Of a stretch of DNA of 64,000 bases, positions 1-9,227 are shown in pieces (within the stretch, counting starts at the first letter, position 1; each line of letters opens with the position of its first letter). Both the position numbers and the translations under genes were made by a program. Source of the stretch: Promethearchaeota archaeon (GTDB taxonomy: Archaea; Asgardarchaeota; Lokiarchaeia; Sigyniarchaeales; SOKP01); assembly GCA_029838195.1 (NCBI GenBank), contig JALGVJ010000002.1, forward strand, positions 124,001-188,000, in the 5' to 3' direction. The notes beneath the pieces are model-generated. The model did not search any database, was not told the DNA's origin, and saw only the letters and a program-made list of their open reading frames with translations.

Positions 1-1
1 C

Positions 2-328
2 ACTTTCCACGTTCCAAGATCGAATTCAACTAAATTAGAATATCTTGATCTCAGTAATAATAAAATTTCCGAAATTCCCTTAATTTCGAAAACCTTGCAA
101 AATTTAAAAGTATTAATCCTAAATCATAATTTAATTGCAGGCATCCCTGAAGATTTTTCCAATTTTCACTCGCTTGAAAAATTAGAATTACAGAATAATC
201 AAATTAAAACCGTTCCAAAATTTATTCTTGATTTAAATAATTTAAAAATTCTGAATTTACGACATAATCCAATCAAGAAAAAAAGCGAGCTTTTAAAAAG
301 AAGCAATGGACTTAAAATCATGATTTAA
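2..328 (+). CDS. Leucine-rich repeat protein, C-terminal part (5' end outside window)
   Basis: The reading frame is open from base 2 with no start in view, so the gene begins outside the window; about 108 codons are visible. The translation consists of LRR units with the pattern LxxLxLxxNxI, for example KLEYLDLSNNKISEIP, LKVLILNHNLIAGIP, LEKLELQNNQIKTVP and LKILNLRHNPI, each about 23 residues. The last repeat runs almost to the stop codon, so there is no extra C-terminal domain. LRR proteins of this plain type are usually protein-binding scaffolds; the partner cannot be told. An internal TTG at 95 would give a shorter ORF but would start in the middle of a repeat, so it is not the real start. 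The family call is firm; the function is unknown. Confidence 0.85.
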   Translation, partial: TFHVPRSNSTKLEYLDLSNNKISEIPLISKTLQNLKVLILNHNLIAGIPEDFSNFHSLEKLELQNNQIKTVPKFILDLNNLKILNLRHNPIKKKSELLKRSNGLKIMI

Positions 329-672
329 TAAAATTTCAAGGAGTATAACTTTTCTTTCTCTTTTTTTAAGAAAAATATTATTTTTAATGAAGTATTTCAT
401 GTTAGGAATGATTGAAAGCCCCTTAAATCTCTCATAATGGTTCTAATAATGCTCAGGAGACAAAAAAAATAAAAAAACGATTTGGTAAAAATAAAGAATT
501 GGTAAGAAGGAGTTGAAAAAGGAGAAAATAAGCAAAAAAAAAGTGAACATGTTTAAATTATTTTTAATATCCCAAAAAAAAAGGCTATATCTCTTTTTAT
601 TTCATTTTCAAATCTCTCCATAAATTTGAAAATTTTTTTTGGGTTGGACCGTGTCCTTCGAATGTTTCACCA
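329..672. other. Intergenic stretch, no gene seen
   Basis: This gap lies between the LRR gene and the 3' end of the convergent 7-TM gene. It is A/T-rich and contains pyrimidine- and T-rich runs just after the LRR stop (around 349-368) that could act as an archaeal T-tract terminator. No ORF with convincing codon use, no tRNA-like fold and no repeat was found. Confidence 0.5.
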
Positions 673-1419
673 TTACATTTTTAATTGGCTGGAAAGAATA
701 AAGATTGATCCCATAATCCAAATAAGTCTTCCTAAAGTAAACCAAATTATCGTATTTGTCACGATTCCCAATCCTAAAATGGTCGCAAAATAAATAATTC
801 CAATGGGAAGTAAGGAAATTCCAATTATAAGTCTATTCATGCGGACTTTTAATGCTTGATTATCCGTTCCTTTTTTAACTCGATTTAATGACATGATCGA
901 AAGAATGTAAAGGATGGTTGGAAATAACATGAGAGCACCAAAGAAAAGATTTATATTCGTTGCTACAATGACCATGGAAGCAGATTCCCACTCTGAAGGC
1001 GGGAGCACGTTTCCTTCCACATTTCGAACGTAGATGGATTCGTTCGTGATCATTAGGATTCCAAGCACGTAGAATATAGTCCCAACTATTATAATTTTCT
1101 TTCTATTAATCGCTTTTACTGAATGTTCTATTATTTGGGTGGCAATGTAAATTAAATAAGCGAATGTAATAGCTGCAAAAATTTGAATATCTCGTACAAC
1201 ATTTACGACTTGTAACATTAAAACGCTATCTGCACCATGCGTCCAGATGATTAAATCAGAAATTGTATAAATATTCCAAGACCACATTGCACTTCCAAAT
1301 AATTTATTAACGATATAGGCTCTTTTTTTATAAATTATTATCCCCGTGATGAAAAAGCAAAAAATTTCGATAAATTTAGGGATGTATAACCAATATTCAA
1401 CGGGATCATAGACTGGCAT
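673..1419 (-). CDS. Uncharacterised 7-TM membrane protein
   Basis: A 248-residue protein with seven strongly hydrophobic segments (about residues 12-30, 42-60, 74-96, 106-125, 148-172, 195-217 and 222-243) separated by short, often basic loops. There is no soluble domain, so it would sit entirely in the membrane. The overall shape resembles 7-TM sensor modules that are found free or fused to kinases, but no diagnostic motif was recognised and no kinase is adjacent. It is convergent with the LRR gene and divergent from the RmlC-like gene. The ATG start is followed by a short acidic N-terminus before TM1, which is reasonable. A second 7-TM protein of similar length lies at 37451-38188, but no residue-level similarity between them was seen. 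Confidence 0.6.
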   Translation of the reverse strand: MPVYDPVEYWLYIPKFIEIFCFFITGIIIYKKRAYIVNKLFGSAMWSWNIYTISDLIIWTHGADSVLMLQVVNVVRDIQIFAAITFAYLIYIATQIIEHSVKAINRKKIIIVGTIFYVLGILMITNESIYVRNVEGNVLPPSEWESASMVIVATNINLFFGALMLFPTILYILSIMSLNRVKKGTDNQALKVRMNRLIIGISLLPIGIIYFATILGLGIVTNTIIWFTLGRLIWIMGSIFILSSQLKM

Positions 1420-1613
1420 TAATTCATCTAAATGAAAATCAGAATTTATTTTTTGTTTTTATAAATCATAATGATAAATAGCGCCCCTTAGTTCTTTTAA
1501 ATCACTCTTCATTTCTAATGATAACATGATCCTTAAAAATTCTCATGGAAAAAATTCTTAAATTATAATATGAATTATAAGAAATATTCAATAGTTAAAT
1601 CACGGAAAACAAG

Positions 1614-2168
1614 ATGAAAAAACTTCCAACTATTTTTCCCGATGTCTTCATTATAGAACCAGATGTATTTAAAGACGAGAGAGGTTTTTTTTTAGAATCT
1701 TATTCGTATAAAAAGTATAAAGCGTTAGGAATCGATTATATATTTGTTCAAGATAATCATGCTAAATCTAAAATTAATACTATCCGAGGACTTCATTTTT
1801 CACTCTACCCTGGACAAGTTAAGTTGATAAGATGCACGCAAGGAAGAATTTGGGATGTATTTATAGATATACGGCCCACGTCCCCTAATTTTAAAAAATG
1901 GCAAGGTGTTGAATTAACCAGCGACAATTTTTTGCAAGTATTAATTCCCGTAGGTTATGCTCATGGATATGCGGTTCTCTCAGAAACTGCTGAGGTCCAA
2001 TATAAAGTGTCAGAATATTATGATCCCCAATTAGAAAAAGAAATTTATTGGAACGATCCTACTTTAAACATTGACTGGAAAGTAAAGACCCCATTAATTT
2101 CAAATCGAGATAAAAATGCCCCGCTTCTTGATGATTATTTAAAAATCCATCCTGATCCTTTTATCTAA
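1614..2168 (+). CDS. rfbC: dTDP-4-dehydrorhamnose 3,5-epimerase (RmlC family)
   Basis: A 184-residue cupin enzyme, full length for RmlC. It epimerises C3 and C5 of dTDP-4-keto-6-deoxyglucose in dTDP-rhamnose synthesis in the cytosol. Family hallmarks are visible: DERGFFLES near residue 22, VQDNHAKSK near 44, the catalytic-His motif TIRGLHFS near 58-65, DVFIDIRPTSP near 81, and VPVGYAHGYAVLSE-like IPVGYAHGYAVLSE near 115-128. No rmlA, rmlB or rmlD gene is adjacent, so the rest of the pathway must be elsewhere. Related cupin 3,5-epimerases make other deoxysugars, so the exact substrate is less sure than the family. It starts at ATG 1614 without a strong Shine-Dalgarno sequence, in keeping with a short leader. 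Confidence 0.88.
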   Translation: MKKLPTIFPDVFIIEPDVFKDERGFFLESYSYKKYKALGIDYIFVQDNHAKSKINTIRGLHFSLYPGQVKLIRCTQGRIWDVFIDIRPTSPNFKKWQGVELTSDNFLQVLIPVGYAHGYAVLSETAEVQYKVSEYYDPQLEKEIYWNDPTLNIDWKVKTPLISNRDKNAPLLDDYLKIHPDPFI

Positions 2169-2205
2169 GATTTTTTTCCCCTCCTTGATTTCTCCTGTCA
2201 AGAAC

Positions 2206-3711
2206 TTATTCTAAAGATAAATTTGTAATTAATCCAATGAGAAATTTCCATGATTTTTCCACGCTTCTAATTTCCAATCGCTCTTCTGGAGAGTGCGCAT
2301 TTAAGCCCGTAGGCCCATAAGTAATCATTTGAAGTTGAGGATAATGCTGTTTAAATATTCCATTTTCTAAGGTTGCGTGTAAAGCCGTGACATTAAGTTC
2401 TTCTTGAAATAGGTGTTTATAGGTCTTTTTTGCTACGTTCACGATGTGCGAATTAAATTCTGGAGCCCACGCACCATATCCTTCGTAAAAATTTAGTTTA
2501 AATTTACAGTTGAGGCGCTCCAGTAGTTCTTTAATTTGTAAAGCAATTTTTTCATTTTCTTTCAAATTAAAACTTCGTTGCATGAACATTATTTTAATGG
2601 AACGATTTTTCGTAATAATGGAAGAAAGATTAGTAGACGTATGAATTAAATTTTTTACGACGGGATGATACTTCACGGGCCCATTAATTACTGTATTAAG
2701 AAACTGGATAAGTTTTTCTTTTTCTTCCTCAAATATAGCTTTCAATGAAGTTTCAAGATTTAATTCTTCTACATGGATCTTAATATTTCTCTCAATTTTA
2801 GGATTTTCTTTTTTTATTGATTGATAAAAATCATTTATTTTTTTATGTAAATCTTTAACTTCCTTTTTTATAACATGAATGATACACGTGCATTCACGCG
2901 GGATGGAATTCATTTTATCTCCGCCCTTAATTAATTCTAAATGATAGTGGAAATGAGTATTTAACATTTTTAATAGTTTTCCCATTAGAATTATTGCATT
3001 TAATCGTCCCTTATCTATATCTAAAGCACTATGTCCTCCTATGAGTCCAGAAATATGAAGTTTTAGAGAAGTATAATGTTCTATCTCATCATTTAGCTCA
3101 TCAAAATTAATCTTAATCTCAACTTGTGTAGGAGACCCTCCCGCATTTCCAACAATTATAGTATAATCCTCGAATCCATCTAAATTAATTAAATAATCTC
3201 CTTCGATCATGGATTTTTCTAATTGAAATGCTCCAAACATGCTATTTTCTTCATCTACGGTGAATAATAAATCAATTGGGCAATTATTAAATTCGAGTTT
3301 ACCTTCTTTCACTAATTTCATTAATGCTAATTGAAATGCAACTCCTACGCCATTATCAGCACCAAGCGTTGTATTTTCAGCTTTTACCCATTCTCTTCCA
3401 TCAATTTTCACTATTTTCAATTTTAAAGGATCTTTTGAGAAATCATGAGTACTCCCCTTAATCTTCTCACAAACCATATCTAAGTGTGATTGGAGTATAA
3501 TTGGTTTTTTCATAGAATGCCCTTTAATTCTAACTAATAAGTTTCCAATTTTATCTACCTTACTTGCATATCCGAATTTATCTGCTTCTTTTTGAATGTA
3601 GGCTCTAATCTTCTCTTCATGACCAGAGCATCGTGGAATTTTTGATATTTCTTGAAAGTAATACCAAAAATCTTGAGGTTGTCCTAACGATTCAATTTTA
3701 AACTCTTTCAT
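2206..3711 (-). CDS. pepD: Aminoacyl-histidine dipeptidase (PepD, peptidase family M20C)
   Basis: A 501-residue zinc dipeptidase, full length for PepD. It hydrolyses Xaa-His and related dipeptides in the cytosol. The dimetal-site motifs are in order: QSHLDMVCE (His and Asp ligands, about residues 94-102), TTLGADNGVG (bridging Asp), TVDEENSMFGA (catalytic Glu pair), NLDGFED (Asp ligand) and the C-terminal NAHSPEERLE (His ligand). The lid domain motif GLIGGHSALDIDKGRLNA is also present. The N-terminal FWYYFQEISKIPRCSGHE is the typical PepD opening. Its start lies 6 nt after the stop of the upstream paralogue at 3718-5249, so the two are one operon and probably arose by tandem duplication. Confidence 0.92.
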   Translation of the reverse strand: MKEFKIESLGQPQDFWYYFQEISKIPRCSGHEEKIRAYIQKEADKFGYASKVDKIGNLLVRIKGHSMKKPIILQSHLDMVCEKIKGSTHDFSKDPLKLKIVKIDGREWVKAENTTLGADNGVGVAFQLALMKLVKEGKLEFNNCPIDLLFTVDEENSMFGAFQLEKSMIEGDYLINLDGFEDYTIIVGNAGGSPTQVEIKINFDELNDEIEHYTSLKLHISGLIGGHSALDIDKGRLNAIILMGKLLKMLNTHFHYHLELIKGGDKMNSIPRECTCIIHVIKKEVKDLHKKINDFYQSIKKENPKIERNIKIHVEELNLETSLKAIFEEEKEKLIQFLNTVINGPVKYHPVVKNLIHTSTNLSSIITKNRSIKIMFMQRSFNLKENEKIALQIKELLERLNCKFKLNFYEGYGAWAPEFNSHIVNVAKKTYKHLFQEELNVTALHATLENGIFKQHYPQLQMITYGPTGLNAHSPEERLEIRSVEKSWKFLIGLITNLSLE

Positions 3712-3717
3712 ATTGTT

Positions 3718-5249
3718 TCATTCTAAATTTTTTAATAATTGAATAAAAAAATCCCATGTTCTTTTAACACTTTGAATATTTAGCCTTTCACCCGGCGAAT
3801 GTAGCTCTTTTATATCTGCACCGATTGAAATTAATTCCATATCGGGAAAATGTTTTTTAAAAATTCCGCATTCTAAACCCGCATGAATGGCTTGAATTTG
3901 AGGTTTTTCCTTATATAATTGTTCGTGAGTTTGAATTGCAATTTTGAGCAATTTTGATTCGAATGAAGGCTCCCAACCGGGGTATTCTCCTTCATGAGAA
4001 ATTTCAAAATTCATGTCTGCCAATTTTAGCAAGGCTTCTATTTCTTGATAAATCTGTTTTTTAGATTTTTCATTAAAACTTCTCTGAGTCGTTAATATTG
4101 AGATTTTTCCGTCTTTACACTCGATTGAGGCTAAATTAGTAGAGGTATGAACTAAATTTTGTATTTTCGGATGCATGGAAATAATTCCATGAGGGAAAAT
4201 ATAAAGCATGTGAATGAGTTTTTCCTTAATTATACCTGATAACCCGACCCTATCTTGAGGATCATGAATTTCTTCAATTATAAACCGAATCTCAGGTTCT
4301 AAATTTTTGATTTCTGATTCTAATTCTTGAATAATAGATTTGATAAATTTTAACACTTCTTTTATATTTTTTTCTTCAAAGTATAAAAGGGCTCGCGCTT
4401 CTCGAGGGATAGCATTCCCTAGTTTTCCTCCTTGTATTAAGGAAATACAAAAAAAATAATTGTTATTTAACTCCCATAAAATTTTACTAAGTATTTTTAT
4501 TGCATTGGCCCTGTTTTTATCTATATCAACTCCCGAATGCCCTCCTTTCAAGCCTTGAATGCCGATTTCAAGTGCTTTTGGATTGTTTAACTGAGTTTCC
4601 ACTGGAACTGGTGAATATATTGCATGCCCTTTTGTAGTTATACCTCCTGCACAACCAATAATGAATTTTTCAGAGTCTCCATCTAAATTAATGAAATACT
4701 TCCCTTTAATCAATGATTTATCAAAATTAACTGCTCCAATCAATCCTATTTCTTCTTGTACCGTAAAAATTAAATATAAATTTTTCTTAGGAAATGATAC
4801 CTCTTTTGAATGGATTTTTTTCATTAACGTTAGGAGATAGCAGATTCCAACGCCATTATCGGCGCCTAAAGTGGTACCATCTGCTGATAACCATTCAACT
4901 CCGTCAACTTTAATGATTTTTAAAGGTATTGGATCTTTTGAAAAGTTGAATTTTTTCGATTCTTCCTTTTCACAAACCATATCCAGGTGACTCTGGCATG
5001 CTAAACCCAAATTATTTTCCTCGTTTCCAGTTCCTATAATTTTAATAACCAAATTTCCAAAATTATCTATTGTGGAAGAAAATCCTAAATTATTTGCTTC
5101 AGTTATGATATAATCTCTAATCTTCTCTTCCCTTGAAGAACATCGAGGGATTGTGGATATCTTAATAAAATAATCCCAAAATTCGGGAAAATTAAGATTC
5201 TTGTTTAATCTTTCCTTAATTTGAATAGTAATCCCCTGAAATGTTTCAT
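3718..5249 (-). CDS. pepD: Second PepD-type dipeptidase (M20C), N-terminus apparently frameshifted
   Basis: A paralogue of the downstream dipeptidase with the same metal motifs: CQSHLDMVCEK, TTLGADNGVG, TVQEEIGLIGA, NLDGDSE and ELHSPGERLN. The first canonical start in the main frame is a TTG at 5052, but it falls inside the conserved core (GNLVIKIIG). In-frame sequence upstream of it clearly encodes the missing PepD N-terminus, including FWDYFIKISTIPRCSSREEK, back to a stop at about 5302, and no ATG, GTG or TTG occurs there. An ATG at 5249-5247 lies in another frame and meets the PepD frame if one base is added to the C4/G4 run at 5233-5236, giving MKHF then GITIQIKERLNKN. A BRE/TATA promoter sits about 55-65 nt upstream of that ATG. 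A sequencing error or a real frameshift is possible; the enzyme call itself is secure. Confidence 0.75.
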
Positions 5250-5598
5250 GACTTTTTTTGGTTTTTTCTAAATGGAAGGGATTAATTTCATGAATCTTAG
5301 ATTAATATAAATACTTTAACCTTTTCAGTCTCTCATGCATTAATTAGATCCGTAAATCATGACAAAAAAGAGACATTTATAATTAAGTATTTAGGCATTC
5401 TAAGTTTCATAAAAAAAAAATCATCTTTCCATGCATGAGGATTTCCCATGCTTTCTAATTACTTATGTTAGGCAAATATTTTTAAAAATTTAGTTTTTAA
5501 ATACTAAAGTAAAAAGAGAATAATTAATTATCAATAAAAAAGGATTCATTATGATAATATGAACTTTATTTCCACCTTTTATTATTTGATGATAAAGA
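5250..5598. other. Intergenic region upstream of the pepD pair
   Basis: This 349-nt A/T-rich gap separates the divergent side of the pepD operon from the 3' end of the MBL-fold gene. It holds the pepD promoter described separately and otherwise only A/T-rich runs such as the A-tract near 5411-5419. No ORF or RNA gene was seen. Confidence 0.5.
5304..5317 (-). promoter_or_regulatory. BRE/TATA promoter of the pepD operon
   Basis: Read on the minus strand this is AAAG followed by TATTTATATT, a good match to an archaeal BRE plus TATA box. A start of transcription about 25 nt downstream would fall near 5280-5285, leaving a leader of about 30 nt before the ATG at 5249. This supports a translation start near 5249 and not at the internal TTG at 5052. 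Confidence 0.5.
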
Positions 5599-6261
5599 TC
5601 ATGGTTTATTTTGATGCATGTAATTCAAAATATATTTTTTTACTTGGTTGGCGGGTTGAATGATGCCAAAATGACCTTCACAGAGAATATCTGCTCCTAA
5701 ATCTAATAATTTTTGCATGGATTCTTGGTAATCCTTTAAATTGGAACCAAAACTTTTCATAAACGGCCCGTGAATGTCTTGTCCAAAAAGAATTTTCTTT
5801 CCTTCTATATCTAATAATACCGAAATTGAACCCGGGGTGTGTCCTGGTGTGTGAATGCATTGAAATTCTAAATTTCCAAATTTTAAAATTTCTATGGGAT
5901 TGCTAAATTTTTTATATAATTTAATTGGTTCATATATTACACCATACCACGAAGCAGCCGTTTGTGAATCATGGCCTTTTTCTTCAATGGGCTTGGAATC
6001 CAATTCATGGGCATAAAACTTAACATTTGGGTTAATTAATTTCAAATCGTGGCAAGCACCGATGTGATCGATATGAAAATGCGTGATAATGCAATGTTTA
6101 ATATCGATGGGATTAAATCCTTGTTTTTGAATTCCCTTTATTAAATTAATATCCATGCCACAATCAATTAATATTAAGCCATCTGGACTTCTACTATCAA
6201 TTAAATAAACTTCGCATCCAGAATTTCCCAAATCATATACATTTTTTACAATTTCTTTCAT
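5599..6261 (-). CDS. Metallo-beta-lactamase-fold hydrolase
   Basis: A protein of about 220 residues made of a single MBL domain. The zinc-binding signature THFHIDHIGACHD (HxHxDH) is near residues 60-72, followed by HTPGHTPGSISV (third His), GQDIHGPF (bridging Asp) and CEGHFG (C-terminal His), so both metal sites look complete. The short length and motif spacing fit the glyoxalase II/quinoprotein-ethanol-like MBL branch (thioester or lactone hydrolases), but the substrate cannot be named. A GTG two codons upstream (6267) is an alternative start. A/T-rich TATA-like sequence lies about 20-30 nt upstream, so the transcript may be nearly leaderless. It stands alone; neighbours are not obviously related. 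Confidence 0.8.
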   Translation of the reverse strand: MKEIVKNVYDLGNSGCEVYLIDSRSPDGLILIDCGMDINLIKGIQKQGFNPIDIKHCIITHFHIDHIGACHDLKLINPNVKFYAHELDSKPIEEKGHDSQTAASWYGVIYEPIKLYKKFSNPIEILKFGNLEFQCIHTPGHTPGSISVLLDIEGKKILFGQDIHGPFMKSFGSNLKDYQESMQKLLDLGADILCEGHFGIIQPANQVKKYILNYMHQNKP

Positions 6262-6607
6262 GGACACTTAACCAATAAATATAATATTTACCTTTTTAAA
6301 TTTTGATTATCATTTTTTTAGTTAGATAAAATCAATTGTAAATAGTAATTCTCTAAGTAAATTAAAAAATTTGTTATTTATAAGATTAAATTTTCTTATT
6401 AAGAACGAGATATTCAAATTAACATGCCCTTTTTTGTTAAAGCATTAAGAAACGGAAAAATATAAGGTTATTAATAATATTTTAAATAAAAAGAGATTCA
6501 ATTCGTTTCTTGTTTATTAAATGAAAAAAATAGAATTTGGAATTAATTTTTTCCATAAAATAATTTAATCGTCGAAATTCCATGCGGATCTTAAAAATTT
6601 TGATTTC
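6262..6607. other. Intergenic stretch between MBL and PAP2 genes
   Basis: About 346 nt of A/T-rich sequence between two minus-strand genes. The part near 6272-6292 carries the likely TATA element of the MBL gene (minus strand GGTAAATATTATATTTATT). Nothing else with coding character or a stable fold was seen. Confidence 0.45.
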
Positions 6608-7408
6608 CTAATCTCTTTTTACTTTATTCGAATAGAATTTATTATATAGCAATAATGTAATTAATGCGGCCATTTCACTGCTAAATAGCACATCAGAACA
6701 ATAATGAGCACCGAGAACTACCCTCGACGCAGCTACAAATACGCCCCAACCAATAATTACCACGATTCCTATTATTTTCCAAGGATCTTTCCAAGATTTA
6801 TTACGCAATAAGATTAAAAATGGTAAAAACATGAATCCCATGCTAGCATGCCCGGAAGGAAAAGATCGATTTCCGGTAATACCATTAGGCACGTACCATG
6901 GAGTGTAGTTCGAAAAATCGGGATTTAAATCACGAAATCGAACTCTACCCCATAAAATTTTAATGGATTGAACAAATAGCAGAACGTTTATTAAAGCTAA
7001 TAAGACTACCACGCCAGCAAATTTTCGATATTGTCGCCAATCTTTATTAAAGGTTAATAAAGTAAAGGCGGAAACTGAAATAATTTCAGCCGAAGTGTCT
7101 AATATTTCTTTAAAATCAGCATCCATGACGGCGGGTATTAACATGATAAATGCGATGACGAGCATTATAACGCCTCCAATTTTTTGTTTTTTAATATCGG
7201 TAGTTATACTTCCAATAGTAATGGCGAGTGCCGTAAATATGAGTCCCCATCCTGGAGATTCTCCAAAATCTCTTCCAAATTGCCCCCAAACAGAATTTTC
7301 GTTCACGATTGCGATGGAAATTTCTAAATCATATATTCCGAAGATAATTGAAAGTACACCCCAACTAATTAAAATGAAAGACAACATTAATTTAGAGAAA
7401 TTATTCAT
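6608..7408 (-). CDS. PAP2-family membrane phosphatase
   Basis: A 266-residue polytopic protein with about seven membrane segments. The three PAP2 phosphatase motifs are present: KILWGRVRF (KxxxxxxR form) near residue 151, RSFPSGHASMG near 181-191, and SRVVLGAHYCSD (SRx5HxxxD) near 228-239; the catalytic His residues and Arg are retained. Such enzymes remove phosphate from lipid phosphates or polyprenyl diphosphates at the membrane. The N-terminal 130 residues form additional TM helices beyond the minimal PAP2 core. It is followed at 90 nt upstream by the GDPD gene on the same strand, so both may be one lipid-headgroup-handling transcription unit. The substrate is not certain. Confidence 0.85.
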   Translation of the reverse strand: MNNFSKLMLSFILISWGVLSIIFGIYDLEISIAIVNENSVWGQFGRDFGESPGWGLIFTALAITIGSITTDIKKQKIGGVIMLVIAFIMLIPAVMDADFKEILDTSAEIISVSAFTLLTFNKDWRQYRKFAGVVVLLALINVLLFVQSIKILWGRVRFRDLNPDFSNYTPWYVPNGITGNRSFPSGHASMGFMFLPFLILLRNKSWKDPWKIIGIVVIIGWGVFVAASRVVLGAHYCSDVLFSSEMAALITLLLYNKFYSNKVKRD

Positions 7409-7498
7409 GATATGTTCTTCTTTTAATTGTAGTTCAAATGATTAATTTTCTAATAATATGTTTACTAATTTTATTATCATTAGCGAAAATATAAGCTT

Positions 7499-8239
7499 TT
7501 ACCTTTTGTAATTTAATTTATTCTTGTATTCATTCAAAATATCCGGATAATCGGTATAAAGCGCTTTAACTTTCTTTCCGTTATATTCTAATTCGAGTAA
7601 GGGTTTCATCCTCGTTTTTAAATTAACATCCCATACAAAAACATTAAAATGATGTTTAGTAAGGATTTTAAAATTTTCTCTCACGTAGATGTTATTTTTA
7701 ATGTTTACGGCCAAAACATTAATTTTCTTGAGTTTTTTTATGTTGACATTATTTAAATTTATTTTTTTAATGAAAAAAGGGAGCGTGTGAACTAAGGAAA
7801 TATCGGGAAAAATTTTTCTCAACCACGCGAGTACGCTTAATCTTTGGTCTGTAATCAAGATATTTTCAATAAGGGAAAATTTTTTAGCCAATTCAATTGC
7901 TTTTTTCCCCACGTGTCTATCCGATATATCAAAACTAAAATATAAATTATTATTAAAAATGCGAAATTCTTCAAAAACTTCCTCTAAAGTAGGTATGATT
8001 CTGTCATCTTTAAATGGGAGATTTTTAATTTCTTGTAATGTTAATTTTGAGATATTAAGGTTAGAGGTATTTATTTTAACATGAGGATCATGAAAACATA
8101 TGATTTTTTTATCTCTTGTCATTCTTAAATCGGTTTCGATTCCGGCACCCATTTGTACTGCTTTTCTAAAACATGGGATGGTATTTTCAATACAATATCC
8201 CATGGCACCTCGATGACCAAAAATGTAATGTTCTTCCAT
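7499..8239 (-). CDS. Glycerophosphodiester phosphodiesterase (GDPD family)
   Basis: A 246-residue single-domain enzyme, the usual size for cytosolic GDPD proteins. It hydrolyses glycerophosphodiesters to glycerol-3-phosphate (or the archaeal glycerol-1-phosphate analogue) and an alcohol. The active-site blocks are clear: GHRGAMGYCIENTIPCF (His, Arg and Glu) near residues 8-24, GIETDLRMTRD (metal-binding Glu and Asp) near 33-43 and CFHDPHV (catalytic His) near 48-54. The C-terminal YTDYPDIL motif is also typical of GDPD. It lies 90 nt before the PAP2 phosphatase on the same strand, which suggests joint phospholipid turnover. No signal peptide is seen. Confidence 0.88.
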   Translation of the reverse strand: MEEHYIFGHRGAMGYCIENTIPCFRKAVQMGAGIETDLRMTRDKKIICFHDPHVKINTSNLNISKLTLQEIKNLPFKDDRIIPTLEEVFEEFRIFNNNLYFSFDISDRHVGKKAIELAKKFSLIENILITDQRLSVLAWLRKIFPDISLVHTLPFFIKKINLNNVNIKKLKKINVLAVNIKNNIYVRENFKILTKHHFNVFVWDVNLKTRMKPLLELEYNGKKVKALYTDYPDILNEYKNKLNYKR

Positions 8240-8334
8240 TTGAATTCACAGAATTCGAGGGTTAATTATCGTCAAAAAAGATAGTTTATTAAGAATTTTA
8301 AATTACTACTATTATTTAAAATAAACACGCAAAA

Positions 8335-9183
8335 ATGAAAAAAATGGAGAATAATAATAATCAATCAACTATTAAAAATGGAGAAGATAAAAAAACATTT
8401 TCTAAAAAGCTAAAAAATTACATGAAAAATCTATTAGATTTTTCCCAATTTGATAAAATAACAATATTTTATATCATAATCTTTATAGCTGTAATGGGTA
8501 TCACGGTTTATGTGTTATATTATATGGTTTTTGTTGATGATACTTTTCTTTATCAAATTGTAGTTGAATGGATTGTCAACCCAATTTATCTACTGGGAAT
8601 TTTTGGGATCTTTCTTTTCTTACTAATTATGACTCTCCAAGGTATCATCGCTCCTATTCCATCGGAGGTTGTTTTAATTGCTACGGGCATGATTTATGGA
8701 TTTGTTGTTGGAGGAATTATGGGAACTATTGGTTCTGTTGCTGCAGGTGTCTTCTGTTTTTATTTAAGTAGAAAAGGAGGAAGACCTTTAGCAGAGAAAT
8801 TTGTAGGCACTAATGCTTTACTTTTAATCGATGAATTAATTCATAAATACGGTTCCGGGATTATCGTTGTCGCACGATTTTTACCTTTCATTCCCTTTGA
8901 TCCCGTTTCCTATGCCGCAGGGCTTGTAGATATGGATTCAAAGAAATATACCTTAGCCACGTTTCTAGGATCCATTCCTCGTGCTTTTTTTTACGCGTAT
9001 CTTGGAGCTTCATTAGGAGTGCAACCCCCTGTCAATATAGCCGATTTAGACCCCGCCCAATTTCAATATCAAGCTTCATTGTTTAACATGATTTTATTGG
9101 TCATAGCGGTCGTTTTAATAATCGGTTTCGGCACGTATTACCTCTATAGCCTATATTGGCAAAAGAAGAAAGGATTACGATAA
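8335..9183 (+). CDS. DedA/VTT-domain membrane protein
   Basis: A 282-residue membrane protein of the DedA/SNARE-associated (VTT) family. After a charged cytosolic N-terminus of about 40 residues it has one TM (about 43-63) and then the VTT core: QGIIAPIPSEVVLIATGMIYG (re-entrant loop with the conserved Pro and Glu), FYLSRKGGRPLAEKF near 145, and ARFLPFIPFDPVSYAAGL near 180-197. The last TM ends in a basic tail. VTT proteins are linked to lipid scrambling or flipping in bacteria and eukaryotes; the archaeal role is not established. It is divergent from the GDPD gene, so it may belong with the lipid-related genes around it. Confidence 0.85.
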   Translation: MKKMENNNNQSTIKNGEDKKTFSKKLKNYMKNLLDFSQFDKITIFYIIIFIAVMGITVYVLYYMVFVDDTFLYQIVVEWIVNPIYLLGIFGIFLFLLIMTLQGIIAPIPSEVVLIATGMIYGFVVGGIMGTIGSVAAGVFCFYLSRKGGRPLAEKFVGTNALLLIDELIHKYGSGIIVVARFLPFIPFDPVSYAAGLVDMDSKKYTLATFLGSIPRAFFYAYLGASLGVQPPVNIADLDPAQFQYQASLFNMILLVIAVVLIIGFGTYYLYSLYWQKKKGLR

Positions 9184-9227
9184 AAAAATAAAATTCTTAA
9201 TGAGCAATAATAATTATCTTTTTCTAA

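Noticed and set aside
673..1419. Homology between the two 7-TM proteins (673-1419 and 37451-38188)
   Set aside because: They agree in length and helix number only; no aligned motif was seen, so they are described separately.
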